From contig OZ017798.1 of the NCBI GenBank assembly GCA_963969395.1, forward strand, positions 4,030,001 through 4,094,000: a stretch of DNA of 64,000 bases, written 5' to 3'. The notes beneath the pieces were generated by a model that saw nothing but the letters and a program-made list of their open reading frames with translations, made no database searches and had not been told where the DNA came from. A program made the position numbers and the translations under genes. Source of the DNA: Pseudoscleropodium purum. Taxonomy: Eukaryota > Streptophyta > Bryopsida > Hypnales > Brachytheciaceae. Below, piece by piece: positions 1 through 11,569 of the stretch. How positions within the stretch are numbered: the first letter of the stretch is position 1; each line of letters begins with the position of its first letter.

Positions 1-720
1 GCTATCATTCACCTCATTTGAAGTTGTAAAACAATGGTAGTACTCATTCAAAGTTTAGTTTAAGAATTGAAAGTTGAAGTTGAAGATTAAAGGAGGTTTT
101 GAAGACTTTTTTTGTATGTGTGTCTTTGTAGCTGTGTGGCTGTATGTGGCTGTGTGGCTTTGTAAAATTTGTTATTGCAGGTGGCTTGGCTTACACCAAC
201 GCTAACTTCATTTTGTATCGTGGGTAATGAAGTAGGGTTAATTGCCTATATGATTGAGATTGGGTGACGAAATGGGGTTAATGGTCCATATGGTTGAGAC
301 TGAGTGGCAAAGTGGGATTAATGGCCTATATGGTCTAGACTTGCTTGTTTTTACAGTGAAGTTTGGTTCTTAAAGCTGGTCACCAGGAGTTTGAAAGTTT
401 AAGAGCCAATTTTTTGAATAGTTCAGCTTGTGATCTAGCCATTCTATTTTACCCGTCCAAAGCCGTGGAATCTTATCACACACCTTAAATCTTATACCCA
501 TTTAGAACCAACTAATATAGGATAGGTTAATGGGTAGCAGATCAATGACAGTTTAGAAGATTCAGCGTTCAAGTTCAAAGTAGGTGAATCTGCGAGTAAC
601 AAGTTCATTTTTTTAATTTTTTATCATCTTACGACTTCTTTCATTCCCAAGCCATTTTTGGTTGCAACTAAAATCTCTGTGATTTTCCAAAGCAAACGCT
701 CTCAACATGACATCGGGGTG
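1..720. repeat. LTR-like dispersed repeat, copy 1 (truncated by window edge)
   Basis: This stretch is clearly related to 25,800-26,440. Shared blocks include the opening 'gctatca(t/c)tcacct', the segment around 'aagccgtgg' at about 463 and 26,205, the 'ggataggttaa'/'ggataggccaa' block near 531, and a final block near 690-710. No coding sequence was found. The structure (non-coding, about 0.7 kb seen here, about 1.7 kb in the other copy) suggests an LTR or other retroelement end, but no TG...CA ends, primer-binding site or target duplication could be fixed. Confidence 0.6.
231..350. repeat. 3 x 40-bp tandem repeat
   Basis: Three consecutive 40-bp units start at 231, 271 and 311, each with a GGGTTAAT-like core followed by a CCATATGGTT-like block. 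The related copy near 26,060 has a single unit, so the triplication arose in this copy. Confidence 0.85.
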
Positions 721-1884
721 ACTTTTTTTCAAGCTCTTTTGAAGAACATTAGGGTTCTTTCAAGTTTTACCTTCATCTTGTGAATTCTCAAATCCTTGTA
801 TTAATGTTTTTGTGAAGTCTTAAGTCATTGTACTAATCATAGAGAATTCCCCCTCCGTACTTTGGCGATGCCGCTTAGGGGAACTTCTACTGCTTGGAGA
901 GGTGTTTGAAACTCTTGATTACATGTTGAAGTTGACTTGCATTGACATTATCTAATTTTATGGTTGTCCATCTAACAACAAAGCTTTGACTTTGAATTTT
1001 AGAGTTTATTAAAATATCCAAAGTTTCCATTCCTACAATGAAGCTTTGGCTTTGAGTTTTAGAATTCATTAAGATTTCCAAAGTTTTCATTCCATGGTGA
1101 AGCATTAGTGGTAGTTGTTAAAAAACCTCTTAAGGTTTTGATTGGAAAGGTGAAAGGGGAACCACCACCCTTTTCCCTTGTTTAGTTTTTTGTGTTTTTT
1201 TGTAAAACCCTTTTATCATTATTGATATTTATTTATTTCTCAACCATTGGGGTTTAACCAAAGACAAAGATAACAAAAATCTGGAAAGGGAATTGGCTCC
1301 AGGAAGGTCGGCCTAGATGGCATAGCAAGGAGCGAAAGGGAGGTTCATTGGGCACGTTGAGGCTACCAATTGGGGTCCAGCCACTCCCACGGTGCCACCT
1401 CAACCAACCACATAGCCATCCACATGAACATACAACGGGAATCCGACTAGTTGCAAAGTGACACGTGGTAGACTTGCGATGAAAGTGGAATCTATATACA
1501 AGGCCATTGAAGGCCTCCAACGGCTGTGCCCTTTGGCTTAGCTAGGGCCTCCGACTCAATGAGGGCCTCCGACTACAAATTGGAGAGAGGGGGGCCTTAG
1601 GTTGCTAAAATTTGGGGTTGTTGCACAAGGAAAGGAAATATAAAATCACTCAAATAATTGAGAAGGTGTTGCGGACGGCAACTCTTGGACGGAACCAAGA
1701 TCAGATTTGAGGGGATACCTCAAACAGAGACAAGAACAAGCTAGAAGTGAGGGGATTCCTCACACATGACTCAGAACGTGCTTCAAGATGAGAAAACTAG
1801 AAGATGTATTGATAACATGAAGTCAAAGAATGACTGGGTACAACTGGTGTTGAAGAGAGTGAGGGACAATGGCCCTCGACTCTT
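721..1884. other. Non-coding stretch downstream of a minus-strand promoter
   Basis: No supported gene. Short open frames exist on the minus strand (for example 1,254-1,520) but begin at non-ATG codons and match nothing recognised. It lies where a minus-strand transcript from the promoter at 1,885-1,892 would run, so it may be transcribed LTR or retroelement leader sequence. Confidence 0.4.
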
Positions 1885-1892
1885 TATTTATA
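1885..1892 (-). promoter_or_regulatory. Putative TATA box, minus strand
   Basis: On the minus strand this reads TATAAATA, followed by AAGAG. It lies about 60 bp downstream (in minus orientation) of the heat-shock-element array at 1,951-2,150. The arrangement of activator array, TATA box and then a GC-balanced leader fits a promoter firing leftward. Confidence 0.5.
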
Positions 1893-1950
1893 CTAGACTA
1901 AGGAACCTTTCGGAATAAGGCCTTGGAAACATTTGGAAATATCCATAGGT

Positions 1951-2150
1951 CTTTCCGGAAGCTTGTGGAAGCTTCTAGAAACTAAGAGGCTCTAGTGGAA
2001 CCTTCTGGAAGCTCGTAGAAGCTTCTAGAAACTAGTGGAACCAAATGGAACCTTCCGGAAGCTTGTGGAATCTTCTGAAAACTAGTAGAACTAAGTAGAA
2101 CCTTCCAGAAGCTTATGGAAGCTTTCGGAAACAAATAGAAACTAATGACG
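1951..2150. promoter_or_regulatory. 4 x 50-bp tandem array of heat-shock elements
   Basis: Four units of exactly 50 bp (1,951, 2,001, 2,051, 2,101), each built of five 10-bp sub-units, most ending in GAA. The sub-units create perfect inverted triplets of the heat-shock element nGAAnnTTCnnGAA, for example GAAGCTTCTAGAA at about 1,968 and 2,018 and GAACCTTCCGGAA at about 2,048. The 10-bp phasing puts sites on one face of the helix. HSF binding sites of this form are known in heat-activated plant retrotransposons such as ONSEN; activity here is inferred. Confidence 0.7.
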
Positions 2151-4073
2151 ACTATTGGAATCTACTAGAATCATTGGAAACAATTTGTACACTAGGCCAC
2201 CGCTTTTGAGAAGGTTCTTAAGAGGCATCCTTGTTGCAAAGGCGGTGGAGACTCTATTAGGGACGAAACTACTGGATAAGGCCCGGTATGGCACGTCCGT
2301 GACAGAAGGTAGGAATATAAAAAATCATAATATAGAATAGTGACATCAAAAACACAAGAAAGAGGTAGAAGAAGAGAAAACTCTTCATAGCAACTAGAGT
2401 CACTATCTAGAAGTAGAAGAAGCAAGGAGGAGAATGAAGAGTGGCAACCATCAATTGAAATAGAATTTAGAACATGAAAGTATAAATTAGATGGGAAGAA
2501 ATTAAGGAGAAATCTTTGAGGTCAATAGGAACCACTAAATGTTTGGAAAGATAGGATAGTAATTGATCAATAAGGTAGAAGTCAAGAGACAAATTATTGT
2601 TAAACATTTTTCTATAAGTTCCCAAGTCAACTCTTGAAATACAATAATGGATTCTAAATAGTGCCTAAGAGAAAAAAATAGAAGATAAGGAAAAGATGGA
2701 GTAGTCTTGGGAAAGCTTGGAACTTGTAATTTTACTCTACTTTCAAGCCAAAGGTAAAATCACCAAGGGCGGAAAAAGATGGCGAACAAGGAAGAATATC
2801 AAGGACTATACCATAACCTCAACAATGACCCCACTCTCAAGGTGAGTAATTAATTCCTCTTTTTCCTTTGAATTTTCAAAGATAAGTAGTTTTACCACAT
2901 AGCCGAAGGTTCAAAGCCAAGTCAGGGAACCTAGATTAAATTTTTTTCCTAAAGTTAGGTGTTTCATAGTAGAGATAGTGTTTAGAGGTTTCCAAAACTA
3001 TATTATACTTAGAATTCCAAGATAAACTAACAAAGATATTATTAGATGAAGTTAGGAGTCATATTGGATGCAAATTAGTTCATTTCATCCATGGGGAACA
3101 AAAGTGGAAATTTAAATAGGTTAGAGAATTTGGAAGTCCAAAGTGAAGGAAAAACTCAATTTTGAACTATAGTTTAGTAGAAAACTATGGATGAAATTTG
3201 AAGTACCGATTCATGGTCAAACTTCATCCTTCAATAGCTCTCATTAGGAAAGTCCGAATTTAGAGTTTTCTATCATTATAAATAGGGTGAACTAAGATCT
3301 GTATGAAACCAATTTAAATTTTCCAAAAATAATAAATTATTTAGAAGAAGCTTAGACCTTAAAAGAGCGGAAGGGAGTTCAATTGAAAATTATAAAACAA
3401 TACTTAGACATTCATAGTAAAAGGTTAGGAAGTAGGGAACATTATGAAACCATAGGAGTAGGAATTCTAGAAAAGATCCATTACTTACAAGGCACAATGG
3501 ACCGACATTAGAACACCCATAGGCTAGAAATCAAAAACACAAGAACTTGATTGTGGTTGTTTATTTACTAAGGGTGGATAAAAAAACGCTCACATTCATG
3601 TATACAATTTGATCCACTTAATCCTAAGAACTCACTACAACAAAGATATAAGAGTTATGAATGGTCAAACAATTATTTACATACTAAAAAATAGATTATT
3701 TTTTTTCACAACATTGTCAAGGGTATAAGCAAAGCTTGAATTTAGTTATTTTTAAAAATTTCATAATGTGGATTGTATAAAAAATGGAACGCTTGTGTAG
3801 TGAATTTTAGCTCTTTGAACTTTTGTTCTTATTTTGTATTCTTTAACTCCTAAGGCTCTTTGCAAGTTGAAAATAAATTGTCTAAAATTTGTGCATCCAA
3901 AAGGTAGCTCAAATTCTCATATGAATTTGTGCACCTAAAATGTAGCACTCCATGTTCTCACATAAGCAATTGTCAAGGTGGTAGACAAGTTTGCACTTCA
4001 ATTCCAATGCTTTGTATTTGTATTATCCACCAGACTAAATTCATACAACTATCTAAAGAGCACCTCAAGTTCT
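2151..4073. other. AT-rich spacer, no supported gene
   Basis: Apart from the candidate short exon at 2,779-2,841 I see only short, interrupted frames. Base composition and lack of long frames suggest decayed repeat sequence. Confidence 0.5.
2779..2841 (+). CDS. Candidate isolated first exon (unrecognised)
   Basis: An ATG in a reasonable context (aaagATGGC) opens 21 codons (beginning M-A-N-K-E-E-Y) that end exactly at a good donor site, AAG|GTGAGT. No matching downstream exon could be identified, and no protein family is recognised. It may be the start of a decayed gene or a retroelement leader exon. Confidence 0.25.
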
Positions 4074-4083
4074 CTATTGATTC

Positions 4084-5820
4084 TCATTCGGGGTGAAAGA
4101 CATTGACGAGTTTGTTGGCCTTGATGATGATGCAAAAGTACAAGCTATAAAGAAGAGAGACAAAGCTAACAAGAAGATAGCATTGAAGAATTCAAAGGCA
4201 ATGGATAAAGCTAAGGTGAAAATCACAAAGAAGGCCTTGAAACTTATTGAGACTAGAGAAGCATCAACAACTAAAAAGACCAAAAGGAAGAAGACTAACC
4301 AATAGATTCCACCTTCATCTACTAAAAATGAGGGGTTTTAGCACCAAGATTTCATTTTATAAGGGACCAAGTATGATGTTGAGTATGTTTCACTCATTGA
4401 TAGTGGCATGTTGCATGGTGCATTAGTTGTGGAATTTCTAAATGATGTAGAGGTTTCTACTTCTAAGTTCATTTTTAATTATTCATTCGTAGTATTGGCT
4501 AATCTTCTACCCCAAGTATACCACAACATTATTAATTTCATTGATATGGTTAATAATTATACTTGCCATGTTGAACTTTGTGTGATATAATTTTTTAACT
4601 TCATTTCTTTGTTTTATTGACCCACAAAGTTCTTTTGTATCACAAAAGGGACAAGCTAGCAAAGTTTCTTCAAAGGAATCAACAACGATAAACTGTGCAT
4701 TGACCTCATTATTGCGGACATGCCAAAGGATTTGTTGGTACCTACACCCAATATTCCCAAGTAGAACATAAACAATCTTCTTTGGCTGGAGGTAATTTTT
4801 GAATTTGTAGATGGTCATTTATTTGCATAACAATGTCTCTCTTATCATTATTTATCTATAAAGGCTACTATTCTCAAGTATGGTACTATTTATTCTTTTG
4901 AGAAGATGAAGGATTGTAGGGAATACACTAATTACATTTGGCCTCACTTCTTTCTACTTCAAGAATGGTATATTCACTTGCCTTTCAGTTTTGAGTATAC
5001 TAATTACTTATTAACATTTTTTTGTTAAACCAAATGCCTTCATAGTTTAGTATTCCTTTTTCAATTTTGATGCAATGCCATATCTATTTTTATTTATTTT
5101 GAATGGTATGCCTTGAGAGATTTTTCAATCTACTTTGATTTTCAATTAAGCTTGTTGACTATAATTATACATTTTATATAGATTCAATGTCTTCATACCT
5201 CTTCATTCTTGCAAATACAATGCTTTGGAATTGCATTGTTGGTGGGGAACTTGCATGGTATTGGTCCTTCTAACTTCAAATTTTAGAGGTGTCTAAGCTT
5301 GAAGAAATTAGAGGTGGATGTTGCCCGTGATGATGTCCTTCATTGTTTCACCAAGCTCAAGACTTTGACCATAGACAACAACTCCAAGCCTTGGAGAAGG
5401 GCATGAGGAAAGGATCCTTGATTCTTATAGATGTTGATAGAAGCATGCCCACTTCCAAATAACATTGTTCTAGATTGCATTGCTCCAATAAGTAATATCA
5501 AATGCCTTTTCACTAACTATTATTTGTAATCTTCATTTCCATATTCTCTTTCAGCGTTCAAACCATTTTTTTTACAATGAAATTTGTATCATTCTTGTTA
5601 TTGGCGGCCTTCATCCATGCTTGCAAGATTTTAAGTAAGCTCATAGTTATACTTGAGGAAGACAAAGCCATCTTCGATGCAGTTTTGGCTCCAATGATTT
5701 GCAAAGTTCCAAGTGTTTCTACATCAACTATAATATTCTTCTTACATTCTAACAATGAGGACACATTGGAAGTTGAAGTTCCCCACATTGTCAAGAAATT
5801 TTGTTTCATTAAGTAACTCT
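4084..5820 (+). pseudogene. Scattered coding-like fragments, unrecognised
   Basis: Three pieces look more protein-like than the surrounding DNA: a Lys-rich 70-codon frame at 4,093-4,305 (opens at GTG), an exon-like piece at about 5,287-5,405 after a pyrimidine-rich acceptor that ends in a stop codon and has a leucine-repeat flavour (L-x-x-L-x-L pattern), and an 80-codon frame at 5,577-5,816. They do not assemble into one gene by eye. They could be debris of an LRR or F-box gene, but this is a guess. Confidence 0.2.
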
Positions 5821-6379
5821 ATCTATAACTAGCATTTTTTTTCAAATTTATATGTGTAATTCTAAACCATTATTTATATTCTATTTACATTTATGTTCTA
5901 CATTTTTTACATCATGCAAGGTATTTTCAAATCATTTATAATAATTTGTTTACTATTTGTAGCATGATTTCTAATGCAATAGTTCATCAACCTTTTTCAT
6001 TCTACCTAGTTCTTTTTCAAGCTCAAAAAGGTCCCTATGTACTGCCATTGTATGCAAAGGCTTTAGTTTTGACATTTGCATCTCAACAAACTTTTTCTAC
6101 ATGGAAAAAGTCTAGTTCTACAAATCCTTGATGTAACAGCTTTAGAATCAAACATGGAAACATCATTGATTGATAGTAGTGGCCACTCTCAATCTAATAT
6201 CTATATCTTCTATGTGATTCTTTATTTTGTTGCATGGCACTTGTTCAATTTTAGTTTGTCATCATTTATACATTGTTTTTTGTACTTCAATCATTAGTAT
6301 TCTATGTACCTTACATTGTTATGCTCTAAGTTTATTCTAACCTTATTTTGGGTTGGCAGTTACTACCACTTTTCAGTGC

Positions 6380-6402
6380 ATTGTGACACTTTGTGTCACA
6401 AT
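6380..6402. repeat. Perfect 10-bp-arm palindrome
   Basis: ATTGTGACAC at 6,380-6,389 is followed by TTT and its exact inverse complement at 6,393-6,402, at the left end of the ~430-bp element. It would form a hairpin with a 3-nt loop. Confidence 0.8.
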
Positions 6403-6815
6403 ACACTAAAATTTAAAAATTTTGGATTTAAAAATTTTGAAATTTTTATTTCTAACCGCCCCTCTCCCTTTTTGTAATTTTAGAAACCAACTTGTTTGAC
6501 AATCAATATGGGACAATTCATCTCATATCCGTGTTTGATACTATATTCGTATTTCATACTTAATACTTATTTATATGCGATACTATATTCATATCCATAT
6601 TCAATATTTAGTAAGTATTTGTATGTAGTACTGTATCCATATCTAGTATTTCATATTTGGATGGCTTAGATTAAATCTCACAAGATCAACAACTTGTAAT
6701 TTTTTGAGAAATCAATAGCAATTTTGAAGGTAAGCATTTCTTTTTACAAAAATCAATGGCCTGTGAATTTTTTGAGAGAGGGGGGGCAACCATTGCAAAC
6801 CAAGGTGGTACGCCT
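6385..6815. repeat. ~430-bp dispersed element, copy 1
   Basis: Related over most of its length to 47,622-48,048: both have a pyrimidine-rich left part, a run of ATATCCATAT-like repeats, a shared 'catatttggatggct' block and a 'ttttttgagagaggg' block near the right end. It is bounded by a 16-bp direct repeat (6,369-6,384 and 6,816-6,831) that could be its target duplication. It is non-coding, so it is a short non-autonomous element of unknown class. Confidence 0.6.
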
Positions 6816-6831
6816 CTTTTCAGTGCATTGT

Positions 6832-9800
6832 TATGTTCTAAATTTCCTCTTGTTTTAGAAATTTACTAGTTCTCTATGATATTGTATTCAAAATCTTGTA
6901 GTGTTGTTGAAATGTGAAGTTCATTTAGTATCTATTTGTGGTAGAAAGAACTTATGACCATTGACCAAAATTTGTGGTATTTGAAGGCAAAGTATGTATG
7001 AGAATAAAGCTTGCAAAGTGGAGCAAAATATATTTTTCAATATTGCCAAACTTTTGACAATGTTGTTGTGTTGAATTTTTGAGCCTTTTAATTCAAATCC
7101 ACTTTGCAAAGACAATATAGGGACTTCAAATTTAAATAGAGCCTCAAGTTAGGAAGAAGTATGCAAATTTTCAAAGCAAAATGAATCTTCACTCCCTTTC
7201 TCCATATTGAGGTCGAAAACAAAAAAACTCATAACATTTTTTCAACCATTTGATCTTTATAAAAAATAGATTCCTAAAAAATTTGTATTAATTTCTATTT
7301 TGAAGAAAAAATGAGTTTTTTTAATACTATATGAAACCTGAATAATTGTCTAGAGAGTAAGATCTTATGGTTACAAATTCTAAGAAATGCATAAAATTTG
7401 ATATTTTCAAGATTGCTGATTTTTGACAATTTTGTGAGTGTTTGCCAATTTCAAATGCATGGATCTTTAGAGGTTAAATTAATGTGCATCTCAAATCTGT
7501 GGTTTAGCTCTCATTTATTAGCATAGAACAATGTGTACTTGGTAGGTACCACAAAATAGTGAATATTTTGGTGCCAAAATGCTATTCTAAGTTATTCATA
7601 CTACTAATTTAAAAACTAATGCACAAACATTTTTAGAAAAAACAATCTAAAATTTTTCTCACAATTTCTAATAAGTTTTGAAACTCTAATGTGCATAAAG
7701 TCTAAGTACGTATAATGTTATAACTCTAACTCATATTAATTAACTTCTAAAGTTCTTAAAATTCTTATAGAGCTCTTTAAAAGGTTTCCAAAATTTTGGA
7801 TAGGTTTATATTAAGTTAATTTTTAGTGGATGATCATCATGAAATATTTACCAAAGATGAGGATTTGTGTAAATTTTCTATAAATATAATTTTTTTCAAT
7901 TAGGTGTCGAAGTCAAAAGTTATGGAGACCCAAGAGTTTAGAGGTAGTTTGAATAGCGTGCTATTAGAGAAGAGAAGTAGTCAAGCAAGCTATGAATTCT
8001 TTCCATTAACTTTAAACATTTACATCTTGCAATCTATGAAGTTAAAAGGGCTGAAATTTTTCCCATATATTTTCATATTGATATAGGTCAATAGTGTATA
8101 AGTGAAAATGAAAAAAAATTCACAATTTTCACTTAATGTACTAAATATGTTAGTTTTAGAACAACTTTAGAACCATTAGCTCAAATTCTAATGTAAATTT
8201 ATGAGATTTTTTATTTTTTATGTGATTTAGGACAAGAAAGATTTGTATTGATTGTTGAAAGTTTGATTCTTCCAAAGAATGAGTTCTTCAAAAATAAAGT
8301 TAAAATCTTACTCATGTAATTGCATATTTAAAGACATCTTTGCAATACAAAATGATTAATTTGGGGTATATTAGACACCCTTGTATCTTTGAAAATTGGT
8401 TTGCAAGTAACTAATATAACTACGAAGAAATGGAAAAAAAATTCCTAAAGTTGGATAGTGCCTCTTTCTTTAAAAAATTGAATCAAACTATATTGAATCA
8501 ATTGGATGGGCCTAAATTTATTTTCTTCAAACTCCAAATGTGATAATGGTTTGCATTCTACATAGCCATTGAATAGGCTAATTTTTTCCCCACAAATTTA
8601 TAGAATAGCATAGTAGAAATTTTTGAGGTTGAAAGTTTTTTAAATGTAATTATTTTTCAATTGTGCTCAAAAGGTGACAATTTTGGTTACTTTTGTAAAA
8701 AATAGTTCAAGAACTTTAATAGGGTTTGGGATATCTTATTGATGAATTATTTTTTTTCAAATAGTAAACTTCAAGGAGTAATTCTTCCATGATGAAGAAA
8801 ATGGAGCCAAAAAAAAATTTACTTTATAATAAAATTCCACCAATCACAAATTCTAAGAATGTAAAACCAATGAAACTCAAATATTTGTTCTATGTATTGC
8901 AAGACATTACATACACAAAAATATATACATCATGCATGAAAGCAATTGGTTTTTTAATATAATATAAAGTCTCCATTCATCATACATGTAAACTTTGAAC
9001 CTTTCCCTAGAGACACCTATTTGGACACTTACACCATCTAAAGTTTTGTTTATTTATTTTATATTGAACTAAAAATCAATTGCAAAACATAAAGATCAAT
9101 AGATTAAGTATTATCACACTTAGCTCAAAATAATCAAAGCTCACGTACATGGTCAATGGAACCTCTAATGTACTATATGGTTAATGGGGTCTCTACCTTA
9201 CTAGTAAATAATACTTTTATCAACTTGAAAATGAAAATATTATTATGCAATGTGTAGCTTATATAATAATGATAGACATCCCAATGACAACTTTGACAAG
9301 TGGAAAAGAAGAATGGATGAAAACCCTTGTCTTTGACCTCCTAATCCTAAATTCTCTACCTTGTGTGTCAGGTTTTTGTTAAATGTTTGTTGCCAATGAG
9401 AGATATCTCTTGTTTGTGAGAGACTAGTGCCAAGATATTTTTGGAAAGCATCAATTTTTTGACTAGTTCTTGATAATATAATTTGAAATGCTAGAACATA
9501 GATACCAATACTTATGCCAACTTTAGAACACAAATCAAATGCTAATTTATTAGAATATAGCATATGTGAGTTGAATTTGTATGAATTAGGCAATTTTTTA
9601 ATATATGTACTTTTGGGGGCAAATTAGGTTAGTAATATCCCAAAAATTTAGGCATTATTTTAATTATGTACTTTTTGACCAAACCACTATGAAGCTACAA
9701 TAGCCAAAAATAGACCAAATATGCAGATGATTTTCCAAAACTATCATCCATTATAATTGTTAAAAAAAAATGTATAATTATTGCAATAAACAAGATAATT

Positions 9801-9944
9801 TTAATAAGAAAATAAATCATGCTAGCATTTAAGATTAAAATCTTTGTAATTAAAAATAGCTCGTAGTTTGTCACTTAAAGTAATAATTTACTCTAGAGTA
9901 TTGTATATGGAACTTATAAATTTACATTATAATATAGAAACATG

Positions 9945-9947
<3 letters not shown>
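6832..9947. other. AT-rich intergenic DNA
   Basis: No supported gene. Frames such as 9,243-9,593 (minus) and 7,904-8,086 (plus) have compositions expected of AT-rich non-coding DNA, with no recognisable domain and no splice-site support. Confidence 0.5.

Positions 9948-10034
<87 letters not shown>
9948..10034. repeat. (AT)n microsatellite
   Basis: About 87 bp of uninterrupted TA/AT dinucleotide repeat. Confidence 0.97.
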
Positions 10035-10036
<2 letters not shown>

Positions 10037-11105
10037 CATTCTTATAATTAAGTGTTTTATTTAGCACCCTTTAGAATAAACTTTCTCCTTAAATTCTACT
10101 ACACCAATAATAATTATAGTTGACTTCAAATATAATGATTGAACCTATTATAAATTGGAGACTTTTAAAAACTATCATAATTGTACTAAGGTTTTGAAGC
10201 TTTATTAAAATTAACAATATATATTTGATGCATTTGTAACCTTTCATATTTATAAAAAGACATGCCTTTTAACTTTTGAAGTGACGTCATTGGTATAATA
10301 AATCCATTGATCTTCTTCACTAATTTAAGGTCTTATATTGTAACTTTGAGTTGGAGTCTAATAGTATGAGTGATGAGTGTTTATCAAATTTCAAAATGGA
10401 AAGAAAAGAGATGACTTCTTTTGTTCATAAACTAAATAGGAAGTCTAAACTTGTTCTATGTTGTATTGAAAATTCAAAGTATCTAAGAAAATTATATAAG
10501 TCTCCTATATTATCCATTGCCAACTAGTCAATCATTATTTATATTGTTCCATCTATTTCCAACTATAAAGTTTTAGAATTTGACCATTAATATTTTGATA
10601 TTTGATATTTTTAATTTGAATCAATAAATTATGAGTTTAATCTAGATACTCTTTACTTAGAATCAAAGATGTAGGATATTGCTTTAATCATCAAACAAAC
10701 AAAAATTAATTATATAATTTATCCTAGTGATACGAACATAAGTTTTTAAAATTTTCGCTTCAACTTTTTTGCCTTGAGATTTGAGAGAAGGAACACAATC
10801 ATTTTCATTTGTAACCATCAAATTGTTTTAAAATTGACAAGACATTGTTACAATGGTTTCACCAAATTGTGCTTTGATCCATGAAGCTTTTATACATGTG
10901 AAGAAAAAAAAAAGGTGCAAGCCTATTTCAAATAGGCAAGCATCTAGAAGCAACTTATGAAGAGAAATTAGATGCAAAGAAAAAAAAATTATCTTTAGGA
11001 CATTCAAATCACTTGTTCAAGAAGGAAAACTTTTGCAAAAAGGAATTGTTTACAAAACTACAAAGCTACAAGCCATTGTACATGTTGACATTCCTAAAAG
11101 AAGGC
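10035..11105 (+). other. AT-rich DNA ending in a coding-like fragment cut by the 25-kb element
   Basis: The last ~130 bp before the element (from about 10,985) are open without stops on the plus strand in one frame and read like protein (Lys/Gln-rich). With the element and one target copy removed, the sequence continues across the junction for some codons; 36,508-36,788 is open in a different frame. The element therefore probably landed in an older, decayed coding repeat. Confidence 0.3.
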
Positions 11106-11113
11106 ACCATAAA
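11106..11113. repeat. Left 8-bp target-site duplication
   Basis: ACCATAAA directly precedes the terminal CAGGGTTGAC and is repeated exactly at 36,500-36,507, after the other terminus. Confidence 0.85.
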
Positions 11114-11155
11114 CAGGGTTGACGAATCTCAACGTCCACCCCAAAATAGCATTCG

Positions 11156-11275
11156 TTTTCCGGACGCACGGACGCTAGCGGACGCAGCGTCCCTCCCACC
11201 ATCGGAAGGCGGACGGGCGGGGCGAGGCGGACGGGCGGACAGACCAGACGGGGCGGACGGGGCGGACTTCGCATT
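11156..11275. promoter_or_regulatory. GC-rich GGCGGAC cluster A, left subterminal
   Basis: A dense run of GGACG/GGCGGAC/GGGCGGAC motifs starts 42 bp inside the left end in otherwise AT-rich DNA. A hairpin with 7-bp arms (GGACGCT at 11,170-11,176; AGCGTCC at 11,186-11,192) precedes it. By analogy with other DNA transposons, subterminal motif arrays are transposase-binding sites; here that is inference. Confidence 0.6.
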
Positions 11276-11569
11276 GCCATTAGTCATTAGAAAATTTTAT
11301 ATTGTTATGTAATTTGAATGTTACAGAATCAAAAATGAATGCATCCACGTAAAATAAGATGTACATATAAAAATATTTTTATACTCAAATGAAAATATAG
11401 CATCTTTATATATAAATATATATGTATAAACAAAATACATGAAAACATAGTTCCAATATCACTATTGAATCCTATACAATCTTTTTAAGATCTAAATCTT
11501 TCACATTCTTTTTTGTTTTTAAACAATGAAAGGACCATTGTTTTTAAAAAACAAAATTCTCCTCAAATC

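Noticed and set aside
1951..2150. CRISPR array or satellite
   Set aside because: Units are directly adjacent with no unique spacers and there are only four; the internal heat-shock-element grammar explains them better.
9243..9593. 116-codon minus-strand frame
   Set aside because: No recognised domain, AT-rich codon composition like the surroundings, no promoter or splice support.
11013..11312. Arg/Gly/Pro-rich open frames through the GC-rich clusters (also 15,088-15,412, 17,849-18,172, 20,061-20,490, 34,061-34,336)
   Set aside because: They come from repeated CGGAC/GTCCG motifs, are open in several frames at once, and have no domain. They are base-composition artefacts of the motif clusters.
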